Shown: positions 1 to 11,330 of the stretch, in pieces
How the letters are laid out: each line of letters starts with the position of its first letter
Numbering within the stretch: the stretch's first letter is position 1
Assembly (NCBI GenBank): GCA_025738555.1
Contig: JAOVFP010000018.1
Span: forward strand, 1,178,001 to 1,242,000
Source: Cyathus striatus
Lineage: Eukaryota; Basidiomycota; Agaricomycetes; Agaricales; Nidulariaceae
Reading direction: 5' to 3'
Length of the DNA: 64,000 nt
Notes under the pieces: generated by a model
What the model saw: only the letters and a program-made list of their open reading frames with translations
Told to the model about the DNA's origin: nothing
The model's database searches: none
Position numbers and translations under genes: made by a program

Positions 1-1117
1 AAGGTCACCAGGTTTGTATTCAGGCGATTCATTTCAGTTTCTATCATATCCATGTTTCATTGCTTCATTTGATAGTGTAAGAGCTGCCTTTGCATTTTCT
101 CTGGCTTTTGTTATTGTAGTAATAAATTCATCAACTCCAATGGTTTGAGATGTTCCATTTGGTCTAATTCCACCATAAGGATGGTGCCTGTACATTAAAT
201 AGAAAGGAGTATATCCTGTTGCTCTATGTTATAATTAAATTCTGTCACTGCTATTTTGTCTGCCCAATCGTTTTGATCATAGTTGATGTAAATTGTTCTA
301 TTTCTTGATTTACTCTTTCTACCTGTCCATTCATTTGGGGTCAATATGCAGTTGATAAATTCATCTTAACACCTAATCATTTTGTGAATTCTTTTGTGAA
401 ATGAGATGCAAATTGTGATCCTCGATCACTTATGATACATTGTGGCATTCTGAAGTTTTTAAATACTTTTTCTAAATAGAGTTCTGCTACTCTGGGGCTA
501 TCGATTTCTTTATTGCATGGAATGAATGTAGCCATTTTAGTAAACCAATCAACTACTATCATTAGAAAGCCGAATCCTCAGGAATAAGGGAGTGGCCCAA
601 TAAAATCTATCAAGATCATGTGCCAGGGTCCTTCAGGAATACTATTAGGGTTTAATAATCTGATTGGTTTTGATCAATGAATATTTGTCCTTTGACATGC
701 CTCACATCCAGATACATATTTTATTATGTCAGCTCTGATTTGAGGCCACCAATAATTCCTTGTGATTAATTCTTGAGTTTTATATTCTCCGTGATGTCCT
801 GATATAGCTGAATCATGACACAATCTGATTATACATTCTCTTAGTTTAGCATTTTTAGGAATGTAAACTTGATCTTTCCAGGTAATAATCCCTTCAGGTG
901 ATTCAATCAAATCCTTAGATTTAAGATTAAGCATTTTAATCACTTCCTTATCTCAATTGTTTCTAGATTTTCAAACTTGTTCCATTATTTCTTCATCTTC
1001 ACCATGAACTTCATATGTTTGTCTGAAGTGTTCCAGTTTAAGAAGGATAATGTCTTCATTATCATGTTTGCCTTGTTCATGTCCTGCCCTTCGAGATAAT
1101 AAATCTGCTTTTGTCAT
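1..1117 (-). pseudogene. pol: integrase (truncated by window edge)
   Basis: The same minus-strand frame continues from RNase H into the integrase H2C2 zinc domain (HDSAISGHHGEYKT ... CEACQR, about 700-870) and the catalytic core with its first Asp in VVDWFTKM near 540 and the second in IISDRGSQF near 420. The conserved GQxERVNQEIEQ stretch with the third acid lies near 270-330. Stops at 341, 377, 578, 674, 953 and 971 are TGA, again at expected Arg positions. The C-terminal domain, including any chromodomain, lies outside the window, so membership of the chromovirus clade cannot be tested here. Confidence 0.9.
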
Positions 1118-3041
1118 TTAGCTGCCAGGTTTATGATGTAATGTATAATGAAATTCAGATAATTCAGTTGACCATCTTGCTTGTTGGCAATTTAATTTTT
1201 GTGGTTTTCTAAAATACTGAAGATTTTTATGATCTGTCCAAATTTCAAACACTTGCTTAGCTCCTAAAAGATACTGTCTCCATGTGTCTAATGCTCTCAT
1301 AATTGTGAGCATTTCTTTATTGTAGATTTCATAGTTCCTTTCTGTTGGACTTAAGGCATGTGATAGAAATGCTATTGGTTTCCATTTTCCATCGTTTTGT
1401 TCCTGGGATAGTATTGCTCCATTAGCAAAGTCTAATGAATCAGCTTCAACACGATATTTTCCATCATCATTTGGCATTGCTAAAATGGGTGCTGATACAA
1501 TTTTATCCTTTAATTCAGAGAATGCTAAAGCCTGATCAAGTTCCCATTTCCATTCATTTTTTCCAGTTAATTCATGAAGAGGTTTTGCTATTTTTGCAAA
1601 TCCTTGAATGAATCATCAATAGAAATTTATGAATCCTAGGAATTGTTGGAGTTCTCATTTATTGTTTGGAACTGGCCAGTCAACTACAGCTTTTACTTTT
1701 CCAGAATCCATTCATACAGAATTCTTAGAAATGATAAGTTCTAGATATTCAACTTCTGCCTTTTTGAAGAAACATTTTTCAGGTTTAAGGTACAATTTGT
1801 GTTCTTCTAGTTTTCTTAGAACTCATTTAACCATTTTCCTATGTTCTTCTAATGTTTCCATAAATATGAGAATGTCATCCATGTAAATGATTACAGTTCC
1901 TTCATTGATTTCTGTTCTAAAGATATCATTCATCATTGTTTGGAAGGTTGCTGGGGAATTGGTGAGACCAAAGAACATAACTAGTGGTTTGAACAATCCT
2001 CTATTTGTTCTGAAGGCTGCATATTGTTCATCACCTTCTTTGATTCAAACATTGTTGTATCCCCATCAGATATCCAATTTAGTGAAATAGCATGCCTTTT
2101 TTAATTTATCTACTAGTTCTTGAATTAATGGTAAAGGGTATCTATTTTTAACCATCATTTCATTTAACTTTTGATAATCCTGAATGGGTCTAAGTGAACC
2201 ATCTTTTTTTTTTATAAAAAAGAAAGGTGATGCCCAGGGTGACTTTGAAGGCCTAATACATCTGGAATTTAAGTTTTCATTGAGGAATTCATCAAGTTGT
2301 TTCTGTTTGTCTAAGTTTAAAGGGTATATTTTACAGTCAAATGATGTAGCTCCTGGAAGTAGTTTGATGGCATGATCCCATGGTCGATGAGGTGGAAGTT
2401 TATTGAATGATTCCTTAGCAAATACTTTTTCAAATTCATGATAATACATCAGAATGGTTTCCTTCCAATGTTTCTTCGGTTTCTGCTGATTTTGGGCTTC
2501 AGCAATTTTTGAGGCTGTGGTTTGAAATGTTCTTAGTTCAATCTGTTTGAATAGATTCACAGCTATAATATGATCATCAGTTTCAAGATTAATTGATTCA
2601 TCTAAATCAGATTCATCTTCTTCGGGGTTCATGGTATTGATTATTGGCATGCATTTGATTGGACATCATGTGAATTTAATGGTTTCATTCTTCCAATCTA
2701 TTTCTGGATTGTGAGTTCAAAGCCAATCATATCCTATGAACATGGACACTTTCCCCAAATTAATGACAGCTAGTTGTAGTATTTCTACATGTCTACCAAG
2801 TCTGACTCTTAGTTCAACATAATCCATTATAGATCCATCACTATTAAGGGTTCCGTCTGCATTGTAGACTGGAGTTGGTCATGGATATTTCTTAGTCATA
2901 TTTTGGTTATCTTCAACAAATTTTCAACTAATGCATGTTCCAGTGCTTCCACTATCAAGTAATGCCTTTAATCCATATGTTCATTGAGTGTCTAACATAG
3001 TAACCATTAGATCAAGATCCATTTGATTTCCATTGGTTCCT
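1118..3041 (-). pseudogene. pol: protease, reverse transcriptase, RNase H
   Basis: One minus-strand frame holds, in order, a retropepsin (LLDSGSTGT near 2935-2970; typical downstream MFIGYDWL near 2720-2745), the reverse transcriptase with its active site IIYMDD near 1880, the thumb/connection motif ELQQFLGF near 1650, and RNase H (1118-1500, with the DHKNLQYF motif). No indel is seen. Stops at 1613, 1616, 1655, 1712, 1823, 2045, 2066, 2666, 2717, 2879, 2924, 2981 and 3041 are all TGA, and nearly all fall where Ty3/chromovirus polymerases have Arg (for example NFYRRF, DWLRxHNPE, LRWGYNNVRI). The stop at 1118 is TAA. The enzyme would copy element RNA into DNA in virus-like particles. As written it cannot make a full polyprotein. 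Confidence 0.92.
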
Positions 3042-3433
3042 CAAATAAATCTTTTCAGTTTCTTTAATTCTTCCAATGCAGGAATTATATCTTGATCCGA
3101 AAGATTGTTTAATTCCATGATTGTTTTTTGAATTAATTTGGGTCTTCGTTTCACATGTGTCCAAATACTGAGTGTAGCAAGGGCGAGTTCTGATGTTTAG
3201 TCTTTTAATCTCCATGTGACCCAATACACATTTCCAGGTTTTACTTCCTGATTAGGGAAGATGCACTTAGTTCTTTCTTTCTGTAATGATACATATTTTG
3301 ATTCCAGATCTACAGTAGGTACAGTTACATTTGAAGGTACATAAAATAAGGCCAGTGAGTTCGCGCTTACTGCTGGCCTTGGGGAAAACCCAATTGAGCA
3401 ATAAGGAGAGCTCATTGGTCTTCTGATAATTTA

Positions 3434-4760
3434 GTGACATCCGGTAATTCTACAACTCCACTAGTGGAGGCTACAGGTATCAAAGTGTCCATATTTACAT
3501 TTCATTGTACATACAGGCTGCAAGGTTTCTTGGGACATGTGTTAGACATGTGTTCTTTTTCCTTGCAATAAAAACAGCATCCTTCCTTCTTTAATTGGTC
3601 AAGGTCCATGTGGTTACCTCCTTGTGAAACCGTGAGGTTGGATCAATCAGGTGTCCTTTGCATGTTTTGGTTTGGTTGAGTTCTGGGGTTCGAATTATTT
3701 TGAGGTCATCCAAAGTTTTGGTTCTGGGGTCAAGGGTTTTGTTGAATGCATCCTAGATTAGCTTCTCAACAATTTCTTTCAAATTCCACAGCTTTATCAA
3801 TCCATACAATAAGTTTGTCAGTGACCTTAAGTCCTCCGACTTCCATAAGCCTACAAGCCAACAGAGGGTGCATTCCTCATCAGTACCTGTCTACTAAAGC
3901 TGTATTGTCAAATCCAGATAGATTAACCCATTGCATAAAGTCAATTGTTTTGGACTACCTTATTGATTTGTTCAATCATGTTATTCTGTGTTTCCTGTGA
4001 TATAAAGAAAAATTGCATTCATTCTACAAATGTAGCCCAATTTTGGAATGGAGGTCAGTGTTTGAATCCATCGTGTTTGACTGTGGGGGATGTTTCTGTT
4101 GCAGCTATGTCTATCTGTTGTGTGTCCTGGTATGTGGGTTCTGTTCCATTATGTCTTGTTTTCCATTTTGTTCTTTCTTCATTGAATAGGATAACATCTC
4201 CTAAAAATGTGTCTGCCCATCTTTGGGCTCTGTTGTCCTTTCCTTTCTTTATTTTTGGTAAGGCAATTGTGATCCTTTTCCAATTGTTATCTATTCCCTT
4301 CTCTTGGAAATAGAGTACCATCCATCAAAGCCAGTTGTTAACTGTTGCAGGATCTCCTTCATAGTCTTCAGAGATCTCAACTTTTTCTTTCCTTTTGGGG
4401 GTATCTGCCTTAATCCCTTCTCAGATTTTGGCAATTAGTCCCTGAGTTATAGCTGATATGCTATCCATTATTACTTTTTTGTCTTCACCAGACATGTTTT
4501 TCCATCTGGTTACTATTTTGTCTTTCATGAATATGGCCACCAGGGCTGTGATGAATCCAAAAATTACTTTTGTTGAGATCATATCTCACAGATCAAAATT
4601 GGGGTAGGTGGGTGTAGGGAGTTCTCTGCCATTGTTGTGAACAGTGTTCAGAAGGGTTTCATATCCTGTCAGAGAATAGAAATCTTGTTCAAAGGGTGAT
4701 ATGTATCACATGGGAGTATTAAATCTTAATCTGTCATCATGTCCAGGTTCAGTAATGATA
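3434..4760 (-). pseudogene. gag-like region with CCHC zinc knuckle
   Basis: Minus-strand coding remnants of a capsid/nucleocapsid protein. Around 3950-4400 the translation has the charged, Trp-containing pattern of Ty3 gag (for example NWL, FQEKGI, RAQRWADTFL). Around 3535-3585 it encodes a CCHC knuckle (C-x2-C-x4-H-x4-C, read CFYCKEKEHMSNTC). The frame changes by a single-base indel near 3950. Several in-frame TGA codons lie where Arg would fit (for example at 4055 and 4019). Upstream of about 4760 the segment to the primer site (5364) is leader or N-terminal gag without clear motifs. Product: structural polyprotein packaging element RNA. It is not functional as it stands. Confidence 0.7.
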
Positions 4761-5363
4761 GTGAGGATACAAGGGACAGGAATTTCGGGATGAGGGGGTG
4801 GTGGAATATAGTTGGGGATTTGTGCAAGGGAAAGGTAGGTGTTAGGATCAAAGTCCAAGTCATCAGAGTCCACTGACACAGCTCTCAGAGTTTGAGGGCG
4901 AGTGTAAGGAGTAGGGTGAGATTGAGTGTTGTAGATTGGTACAGATGTGGATGGAATGTGATAGGAACAAGATCGGAGGGATCAAAGGGTTTGGGAACAA
5001 GTGATTGGTGCCACTGTGATAGATGAAGTAACAGAAGTTTTGATGAGGCTCAGAGACTAGTGAGACATCCTAAGTCTCATGCACACTGATTTGCAGATAG
5101 AACCAGCTGGGGCAACATGTGGTAGCCTCCCCAGTCACTGGCACTGTGCCAAACTCAAAGCAGAGGGCCTTAGATGATCAGTAATTTGGATAGTGTCAGG
5201 CTCAACGTTACACCAATCCTCTTGTACTTCCAAGTACAATGATCAAGTCTATCGAATAAGGTGCATGTCTGGTCCAAGAGGTCCAAGATGGGGAACAAGG
5301 TATGAAAGAAGTTTTGCCAGGGGTTGGCAGAAGAGGGAAGTTCGAGGTTGAGAAATGAGGTAG

Positions 5364-5374
5364 ATTCTTGTGCT
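5364..5374 (-). promoter_or_regulatory. putative self-priming primer-binding site
   Basis: Minus strand AGCACAAGAAT starts 2 nt after the LTR inner end at 5377. It does not look like the 3' end of a tRNA (no TGG start). Instead it is perfectly complementary over exactly 11 nt to ATTCTTGTGCT at the inferred 5' end of the element's own transcript. Known biology: Tf1 of fission yeast and its relatives prime reverse transcription with the folded-back 5' end of their mRNA using an 11-nt match. The assignment here is inference from this match and spacing. Confidence 0.65.
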
Positions 5375-5376
5375 TT

Positions 5377-5749
5377 TGTTAGCAACAGACAAGCTAAATG
5401 CTCAAAGTCGAACTTAAACACTCGAATAAGAAGATATGACTCTTATTGCTCATCTGGAATAAACTAGCACAAGAATAGCGAATACTAACTAAGAAAGACC
5501 ATATTTATAGAAAGAATCCATGAGGCAATCACATGTAAGTAACCTACACTACAACACATGTTCTACTGTGTAATTACATTAGAAACTCATGTACTATGTA
5601 TGGCTGAACTGTGCAACTGTACCTACAGTTGTGATGAGTAACATATGTTGATACACATGGTGTCCGCATTGTAGGTCATGTGACTAGTCACATGACATAG
5701 ATAAGATAATGATTAGATAAAAGATTAGATAAGTGATGAAATCCTAACA
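5377..5749 (-). repeat. 5' LTR of the Ty3/Gypsy element
   Basis: On the minus strand the segment starts TGTTAG and ends CTAACA, a perfect 6-bp terminal inverted repeat of the TG...CA type, and is 373 bp long. It contains a TATA box followed by a plausible transcript start, and a primer site lies 2 nt beyond its inner end. The second LTR is outside the window, so LTR identity and insertion age cannot be read. Bases right of 5749 (TAATT) would be one copy of a 5-bp target duplication. Confidence 0.8.
5466..5509 (-). promoter_or_regulatory. LTR promoter: TATA box and inferred transcript start
   Basis: Minus-strand TATAAATAT at 5509-5501 is followed 33 nt downstream by ATTCTTGTGCT (5476-5466). 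That is the expected TATA-to-start spacing. The 11-mer is also the exact reverse complement of the primer site next to the LTR, which independently points to 5476 as the first base of the transcript. Confidence 0.6.
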
Positions 5750-5813
5750 TAATTTCCTATTTGCTGTTGACTGTGCAAGATACAGGAGAATTGTCAATTA
5801 TCCATGTCAGTCA

Positions 5814-6830
5814 ATGACACTCCAACCTACCTCCCAAGCCCTCCTAGAGCAAGAACAAGGAGACAAGCTCCAAACACTTTTCACACCAGGGTTCAGCTGT
5901 GCTTTAAACACACTCCAGAGCCTCTCCCTATGTTCACTTGATGTGTGCCACATCTACATCTCTGAAATTTTCCTGCTTAAAAAGCGCAAGGGTACCAAGA
6001 ACAGGCATTACCTGGTAGCTACAGTAAAGTGGCCTATGGCAAGCAGTGGCAAGACACATACAAAGCATTGGTGTGTGAGCGGCAAAGATGGTCCTGGGTA
6101 CTTGCACTTGCACAATCCAGGTAGATATATTTGTTCTGCATGATGTTATGCATTTACTGAGGATGGTTGGCCAGGATACATAGTACAAACTATTGACAGG
6201 CTGTTTGATTCCCTATCTGACTGTGTTGTTGTGTGTTTCCGCTTTCCAACACCAAACCAGGCAAGCATGTCAAATCCTCTACATCTACACAACCTCCTCG
6301 CCATAGGACATGCACTAGCCACCTCAGATATAACCACCTCCCTCCTCTCAACACACCACAAGCTCACCGGCATCCTCCTCCAGCTCATCCTGGAACAATG
6401 CAACATTGCACCATCAAGAAAGTCATTCACAATCATGTCTGGGCTATCAGTCACATTCCTACCATGCCAAAATGTCCTACAAAAAGTCCTCAGGAGTTGT
6501 TATTGGCAAATATGCATTGGGCTCCCTAAGAATCTCAGTATTGCAGAGATTCCGAGGGACAAGAGGGGGTGATTATGGGTGCTGTTGAGGAGGCTGTACA
6601 TCTTGTCAATGTGCATTGCAGTTCCTTGACTTCTGCTACTGATAGTGAAGTGATTAAATTGTTATCATAGTGTGAAGGCTATCAATGTTCATGTTTAGAA
6701 GCTGTGTGCTATGAACAGGTTTCATTGGACAATGCCAGCCTCATGTGGCTTGAAATGCAACTGGATGATGTAATGTTTGGTGCTGAAGCTATGGTGTTCA
6801 AACATGAGGAGGGGTGGGGGGGGGTACAGA
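5814..6830 (+). pseudogene. unknown protein gene, copy A (degenerate)
   Basis: No family recognised. One frame is open from ATG 5814 to 6572 except for a single TGA at 6141. The paralogous copy B has an AGA Arg codon at the aligned place, so this is probably another CGA-to-TGA change. Conserved between copies are SGKDGxGYL, PGRY, PNQ, NPLHLxxLLAI and NIAPSRKxFT. At 6561-6570 a G run shifts the frame, and an open, acidic, coding-like stretch continues in another frame to about 6830, with one TAG at 6668. The gene lies just outside the Ty3 LTR. Function unknown, and protein-coding status is inferred from conservation of the frame between the copies. Confidence 0.45.
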
Positions 6831-6939
6831 AAGTGCCACTTAAAGCCTGCACTTGATATGTACGTTTACAAATTTCTACATCTTTGATTATTGAGTTTAT
6901 GATCATAATAAGGGTAGTGATCAGTTGTACTGCATGATG

Positions 6940-7461
6940 CCTATGAAGCATTTGTGTATTAGTGGTAAAGATGGTGCTGGGTACTTGAAAAAACCAGGTA
7001 GATATCTTCTTTCTGCAAGATGTAAAGTACTAAGGATGTTGGCCTTTAGGATACATAATGTGAAAGATCAGTAGACCACATTGTTGCTTGTTTCTATGTC
7101 CTGATGCCAAACCAGCCCAAAGTGTCAAAGCCTCTACACCTATATGATCTCCTTGCCATACATCACAGTATAACCACCTTCGACTTGCCTCCTTCATCAC
7201 TTCAGCCCTTCTCTCTTCACACCACAAGTTCACTCACCCAACTCATTCTAGAATGCTATAACATTGCCCCATCAAGAAAGTTGTTCACATTCACTTCGGG
7301 GCCTTCAGTCACCTTCCCCCCACAACAAAGCAGGTTGCAGAAAGTCCTCAGGAGCTATTTTGGCAAATTTTCATCTGAGTAATCTCAGTATTGTTGAGTT
7401 GTCAAAGGAGAAGGGAGTGTTGATGTGTGCTTACAGCTCTTTAATGTGTGTTGCCTTCTAG
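6940..7461 (+). pseudogene. unknown protein gene, copy B (partial)
   Basis: Tandem paralogue of the preceding gene, starting about 880 bp downstream. The block near 6940-7020 encodes SGKDGAGYLKKPGRY. The block 7104-7382 aligns over about 90 residues with copy A (PLHLYDLLAI, NIAPSRKLFTF, SVTF, LQKVLRS). There are frame breaks between blocks, and the N-terminal 80 residues of copy A have no visible counterpart. No known domain was recognised. Confidence 0.4.
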
Positions 7462-8090
7462 ATTCGATGTGTTGATAGCTTATTTATGGCCTTATTGTAA
7501 CATATTGCCAGCCTAGAAGGGATGACTGTGTCCTACTTTGTACAAAACTGTTGCTCGTGCTACTCAATTTCTGGTGCTGGATGGCTACTGTGAAGGTGAT
7601 GCAGTGAACTAGATGTCAACATAGGTGGGCTGTTCTATCATATTCATTGGGATGAAACCAGCTTAGCTCTTGCTGCCTGCCATCATTTTCGATACATGCT
7701 CTAGTGTCATCGTCTTCTCAACAGTTTCGCTTCTGGAGCCATATGACTCATAAAATCATATTACATGTCGACTTTCACTCACATTCCACAACACACCCCT
7801 TATTGGTGCTTGGTTCATAGTGGATACTTTTAATTTTGTGTTAGTTCGGCATTGAGGGGACCTCTGAAGTGTGTGGTAGTCTTGCATCAGCAAGGTCATG
7901 CATTGCTAAAGTATGTGTTCAATAACTAACACAACATTGATCCAGTTAATCACACTTTGTTGAAATGTACACCCATATATCGAGATGGTGTAATGGCTAA
8001 TGTTCCTCTTCAATAACAATGCTTGTTGCTCATGTCAAGCCACCTACATTCACTTACGTGTGATACATTATATTGAGCATATTTAATCAA
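7462..8090. other. intergenic, nothing identified
   Basis: AT-rich sequence with no ORF of note, no clear repeat and no RNA gene recognised. It separates the degenerate tandem gene pair from the Mutator-like element at 8100. Confidence 0.5.
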
Positions 8091-8099
8091 CACTAAGAG

Positions 8100-9710
8100 C
8101 AGTCTTGAGTCCCCTGTTACATCTGAGATCAGATCTTACGATGAGGCTAACCATAAGTAGTAATATACATGACCCATCCACAAGCCAGTTTGAATGGTAT
8201 ATTGATGCTTTGTAGGTGCTTATATGCCAATCCTTCCCATGCACATTCCATAATGCACAAGCAATTAGTACCATATACTTGTAGCTAAAAACCTCATTCG
8301 GCTATTTTATATAGACCAGTAGCATCCATAATAACATTTATAATGATATGTGAGAGTTGAAGTAACAGTTCTGCTGCATTTATTTTTGCATTTATTGCTT
8401 TAAACTTCAGAGTGTGTATCTTATGTTACATTCTACTAAATTGATTATATGGTGCAGATTTTTTGGTAAGACCATTCTCATATTTAATTTACATGAAGAT
8501 ATATTTACATGCCATGAATTAAAGCTCTGCTAAGCTTTGGGTATGCAAATACATGTCATCATTGCAGCCTGCTGCTTGTGTGACTTGAGTTGCCTAAGTG
8601 AATATTGCCGGAACATTTGGCTTGATACCTATCTTGTATTGTACCGCGGAAATATATACTGCCTGCATATGATTGTAAGTTTTGCTGCAACTTAGTTAAG
8701 ATATCACATAGCTATACATGTTACCTTATGCATACAATTGTTAAGGTTTGCCGAGAACCATAGTGTTGGTGTATTCCTGTGAATACATGTAGGTCAGTAC
8801 ACTAGATATAGAATAGAATCGTACCTTTGTATGTGTAGTTACTGTTTGTGTTGAATAGAGCAGAGATAAGTCAAGTGTACTGAAAATGATTGAGTTCTCG
8901 AAGCGTAAGTCTGACCAAACACCAAATCACGTAATGTCACAAGCTACTGCCAATTGGACTATCCAATGATACTCAGGCAATTGACAATACTTACAGTATG
9001 AAGTAGTGACTAATAAACTTATAATAGTAGATCACCCTTTTTGGCAACAACAGACAAGACTTAGCACGTAGCCTTAAGTCGAGCTCTGGTCTTATGGTTC
9101 ACACTGAATTGAAGTAGGTAAAAGGATAATATTTTATGTTTTACACAGTACTTATATACCTTCTGTACTCTATCCTATCTACTTTCTGTGAAGTTCTGAC
9201 ATGCTCTGGTATGATATAGAATGTTCTACCACCTTCTACTAACTCAGCTTTCTCGGGATAACTTCAGTATGAGAACATGTTAGCAAGTCATGTGATATTG
9301 AGCAGGCCAGCTGCGAAAATAGAATCAAGAATACAGAAAGAAAAGGAAAGAATTTGAATTCTAGGTTTAGGGATAGTAGTGTAGGTAGTCGAGAACCCTA
9401 TCTACTATAGAATGGCCATATATCCATAACAACAATATGTATGTTAAAATAAATTCTGGGGTGTCCAACAGATAAATACAATGGTAAAACATATTTTTCT
9501 GAAGTAAAATTAAATTATATGTATATATTATAGCTTCTACATATTATGTTGAGACACTATGTAGTAAGTGATACAGAAAGGACGTATAAGCGCTGTCAAA
9601 GCGCCACCTTACCGCACGAACTGACTTGTGAACCAAGTCACGTGCATTGCTACTTACGGTTAGCCCCATCGTAAGATCCAATCTCAGATGTAACAGGGGA
9701 CTACGGACTC
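8100..9710. mobile_element. Mutator-like non-autonomous TIR element
   Basis: The 1.6-kb segment is flanked by a perfect 9-bp direct repeat CACTAAGAG (8091-8099 and 9711-9719). Its ends form an inverted repeat of about 70 bp with the shared core AGTCCCCTGTTACATCTGAG (8108 rightwards; 9702 leftwards), followed by GATCTTACGATG and GGCTAACC. A 9-bp duplication plus a long TIR is the Mutator pattern. The interior has no transposase-like ORF. The left TIR carries CA where the right keeps CG, so the two ends have decayed differently. Confidence 0.75.
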
Positions 9711-9719
9711 CACTAAGAG

Positions 9720-11330
9720 GTCTTTCTTCAGTGAGTAGTCTGGTACGTATAGGCCCTTGTACTTCTACGTCTTGAAGCTGTATCTTGTATGATTTTTGTA
9801 TCTATGGGTCGTATATATCAGTCTTTTACACTAAGAAAAAAGAACTAATATGTTGTAATTCAAAATGTCATGTTGAAAGTGTAAGCAGTAAATGGCAACA
9901 TTAATGCAAATTAAAACTAATTCACAGATGTACTGTACAACATGAACATCGAGTTATTAACGATAGCTGCTACATAAGATCATAGGTAGATTCCTCATGA
10001 TCCTGTATGGTAAGACCAAAGTCAACCCACGTACAAAGTAGTTGCCCTAAAACGTGGAACAACAAACTCTTTATTGCGATAATAGTTTACCAGCTTTCTC
10101 CTCCACCTTTATTTCTACACTAAGTCTCTCCATGTGCAGGTTTTGTTGTCGCCAAAAGTGGGTTGGTCCTGGTTAATAATGCAACATGCATTGTCTAGAG
10201 TACACCAGCACGATGGTCAAGGCAACAGGGCTATTCTCCCGCCCTGTGCTCCAATAAAGCGGTCGCATCATGAACGGAGAGGCTAAAGCACGGAAACTAG
10301 GGGAGTACCTGATATGTAATGCAGTCGAACACCAACTAAGACAGATGTAACTACACCTAGAGAGACAACTTCGCGGCTGTAAGAAGTAGTCCTGCATTCA
10401 GAGGTTGAGAAACAAGGAAATATGGCGGAACTCCAAGGGCCATTTCGCTCCAACGAGAATAAGCAAATTGCTTGAGCTGGTGTGATAGAAGACATGGCTG
10501 GCTTGAGACTGAGAGATGCACATCGAGAAAAACAAGTAGCGCAGATGTACTCTATGCCAATCTTGCCAGTAACCGGTCGAAAGCAACATGCGGGTAGGTT
10601 CTAACGAAAAGTGCCCGAAGGATTCCCGCAGTGAACACGCCTTTCTTCCCAAGCGTGCGCTCCAGTAGTCCGACCGAGTTCATAAACGATAGCAGAAGAC
10701 AGACCCTGTTGATGGCAAGGTCGTGGGCTCATTGAAGAAAAAACTTGTTTAATAATGTAAGGGACCGTACGTACATACGGCAACATTATCCTACGCATAT
10801 CCTCGAAGTATGACCATAGAGCTCCGACCCAATCCATAGACATCTAGCTGTTTCGTAAGTAATATTCCTCTTCTAGAAGGGTGAATTGGTGTGCATGCGT
10901 AAGACGTAGCTGGACAAGGTGCAGCGTAGGTCTTGGACGAGCGTGGTTGTATATGTGCTACAAGACAGGTGTAGGTGTAAGCGTCAGGCGAAATGAGAAA
11001 ATCCAATGCACTAGTCGTACCTGAACAGCCAGAGACCCATAGCTTCCACCCAACCGTACAAGTAACTGATGCTCCGTAATATGATCTAACATTTTCCTGT
11101 GAGGCAATGTCACCCATGAACATCGTGATTCGTTGGCGTTCATGTCACGAGTAACTTGCAGAAAACACAACACGGCGTGCACAGCCGTCTACCTGGACGG
11201 CACCCAGGACCAGCCTACAATCATCTTTCAAGCGTCGAGTCTCGATCCTTCTTCAGCTCGAGGAACTTAACTACAGCCTTCGCCAATTATGATTCTACGC
11301 GCGCCAGTGCATGAATAAGCGCCGATGATT
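9720..11330. repeat. leading part of the CpG-rich macro-repeat block
   Basis: CpG-rich sequence of different character from its left flank. The stretch 10900-11020 (GAGCGTGGTTGTATATGTGC and following) matches the module that ends the later macro-repeat copies (12165, 15510, 20030), so this is the tail of an older, partial copy. A chain of minus-strand ORFs of 70-110 codons (10173-11182) changes frame repeatedly and shows no motif. It is not called as genes. Confidence 0.5.

Larger units (their letters stand above)
1..5749 (-). mobile_element. Ty3/Gypsy LTR retrotransposon, 3' end outside window
   Basis: Reading leftwards on the minus strand the order is LTR, primer site, gag with a CCHC knuckle, protease, reverse transcriptase, RNase H, integrase. 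RT before integrase is the Ty3/Gypsy order. The window starts inside the integrase gene, so the 3' LTR and the left target-site copy are not visible. Pol is open in a single frame over at least 341-3041 except for point stops, while gag has one apparent indel. The element was therefore probably complete when it inserted and was later inactivated mainly by C-to-T change. CpG is rare throughout. Confidence 0.93.

Noticed and set aside
2184..2375. Plus-strand ORFs across the Ty3 element (1629-2375, 3746-4313)
   Set aside because: They are antisense shadows of pol and gag, which have recognisable catalytic motifs on the minus strand.
341..3041. TGA reassigned as a sense codon
   Set aside because: The TGA sites match Arg and not Trp, the affected frames are transposon relics, and the intact NACHT-WD40 frame uses TGG for Trp and no internal TGA. 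C-to-T decay is simpler.
5101..5376. tRNA-type primer site, such as TGGTTCTATCTGC near 5100 on the minus strand
   Set aside because: It lies about 270 bp from the LTR end. The site next to the LTR is the self-complementary 11-mer.
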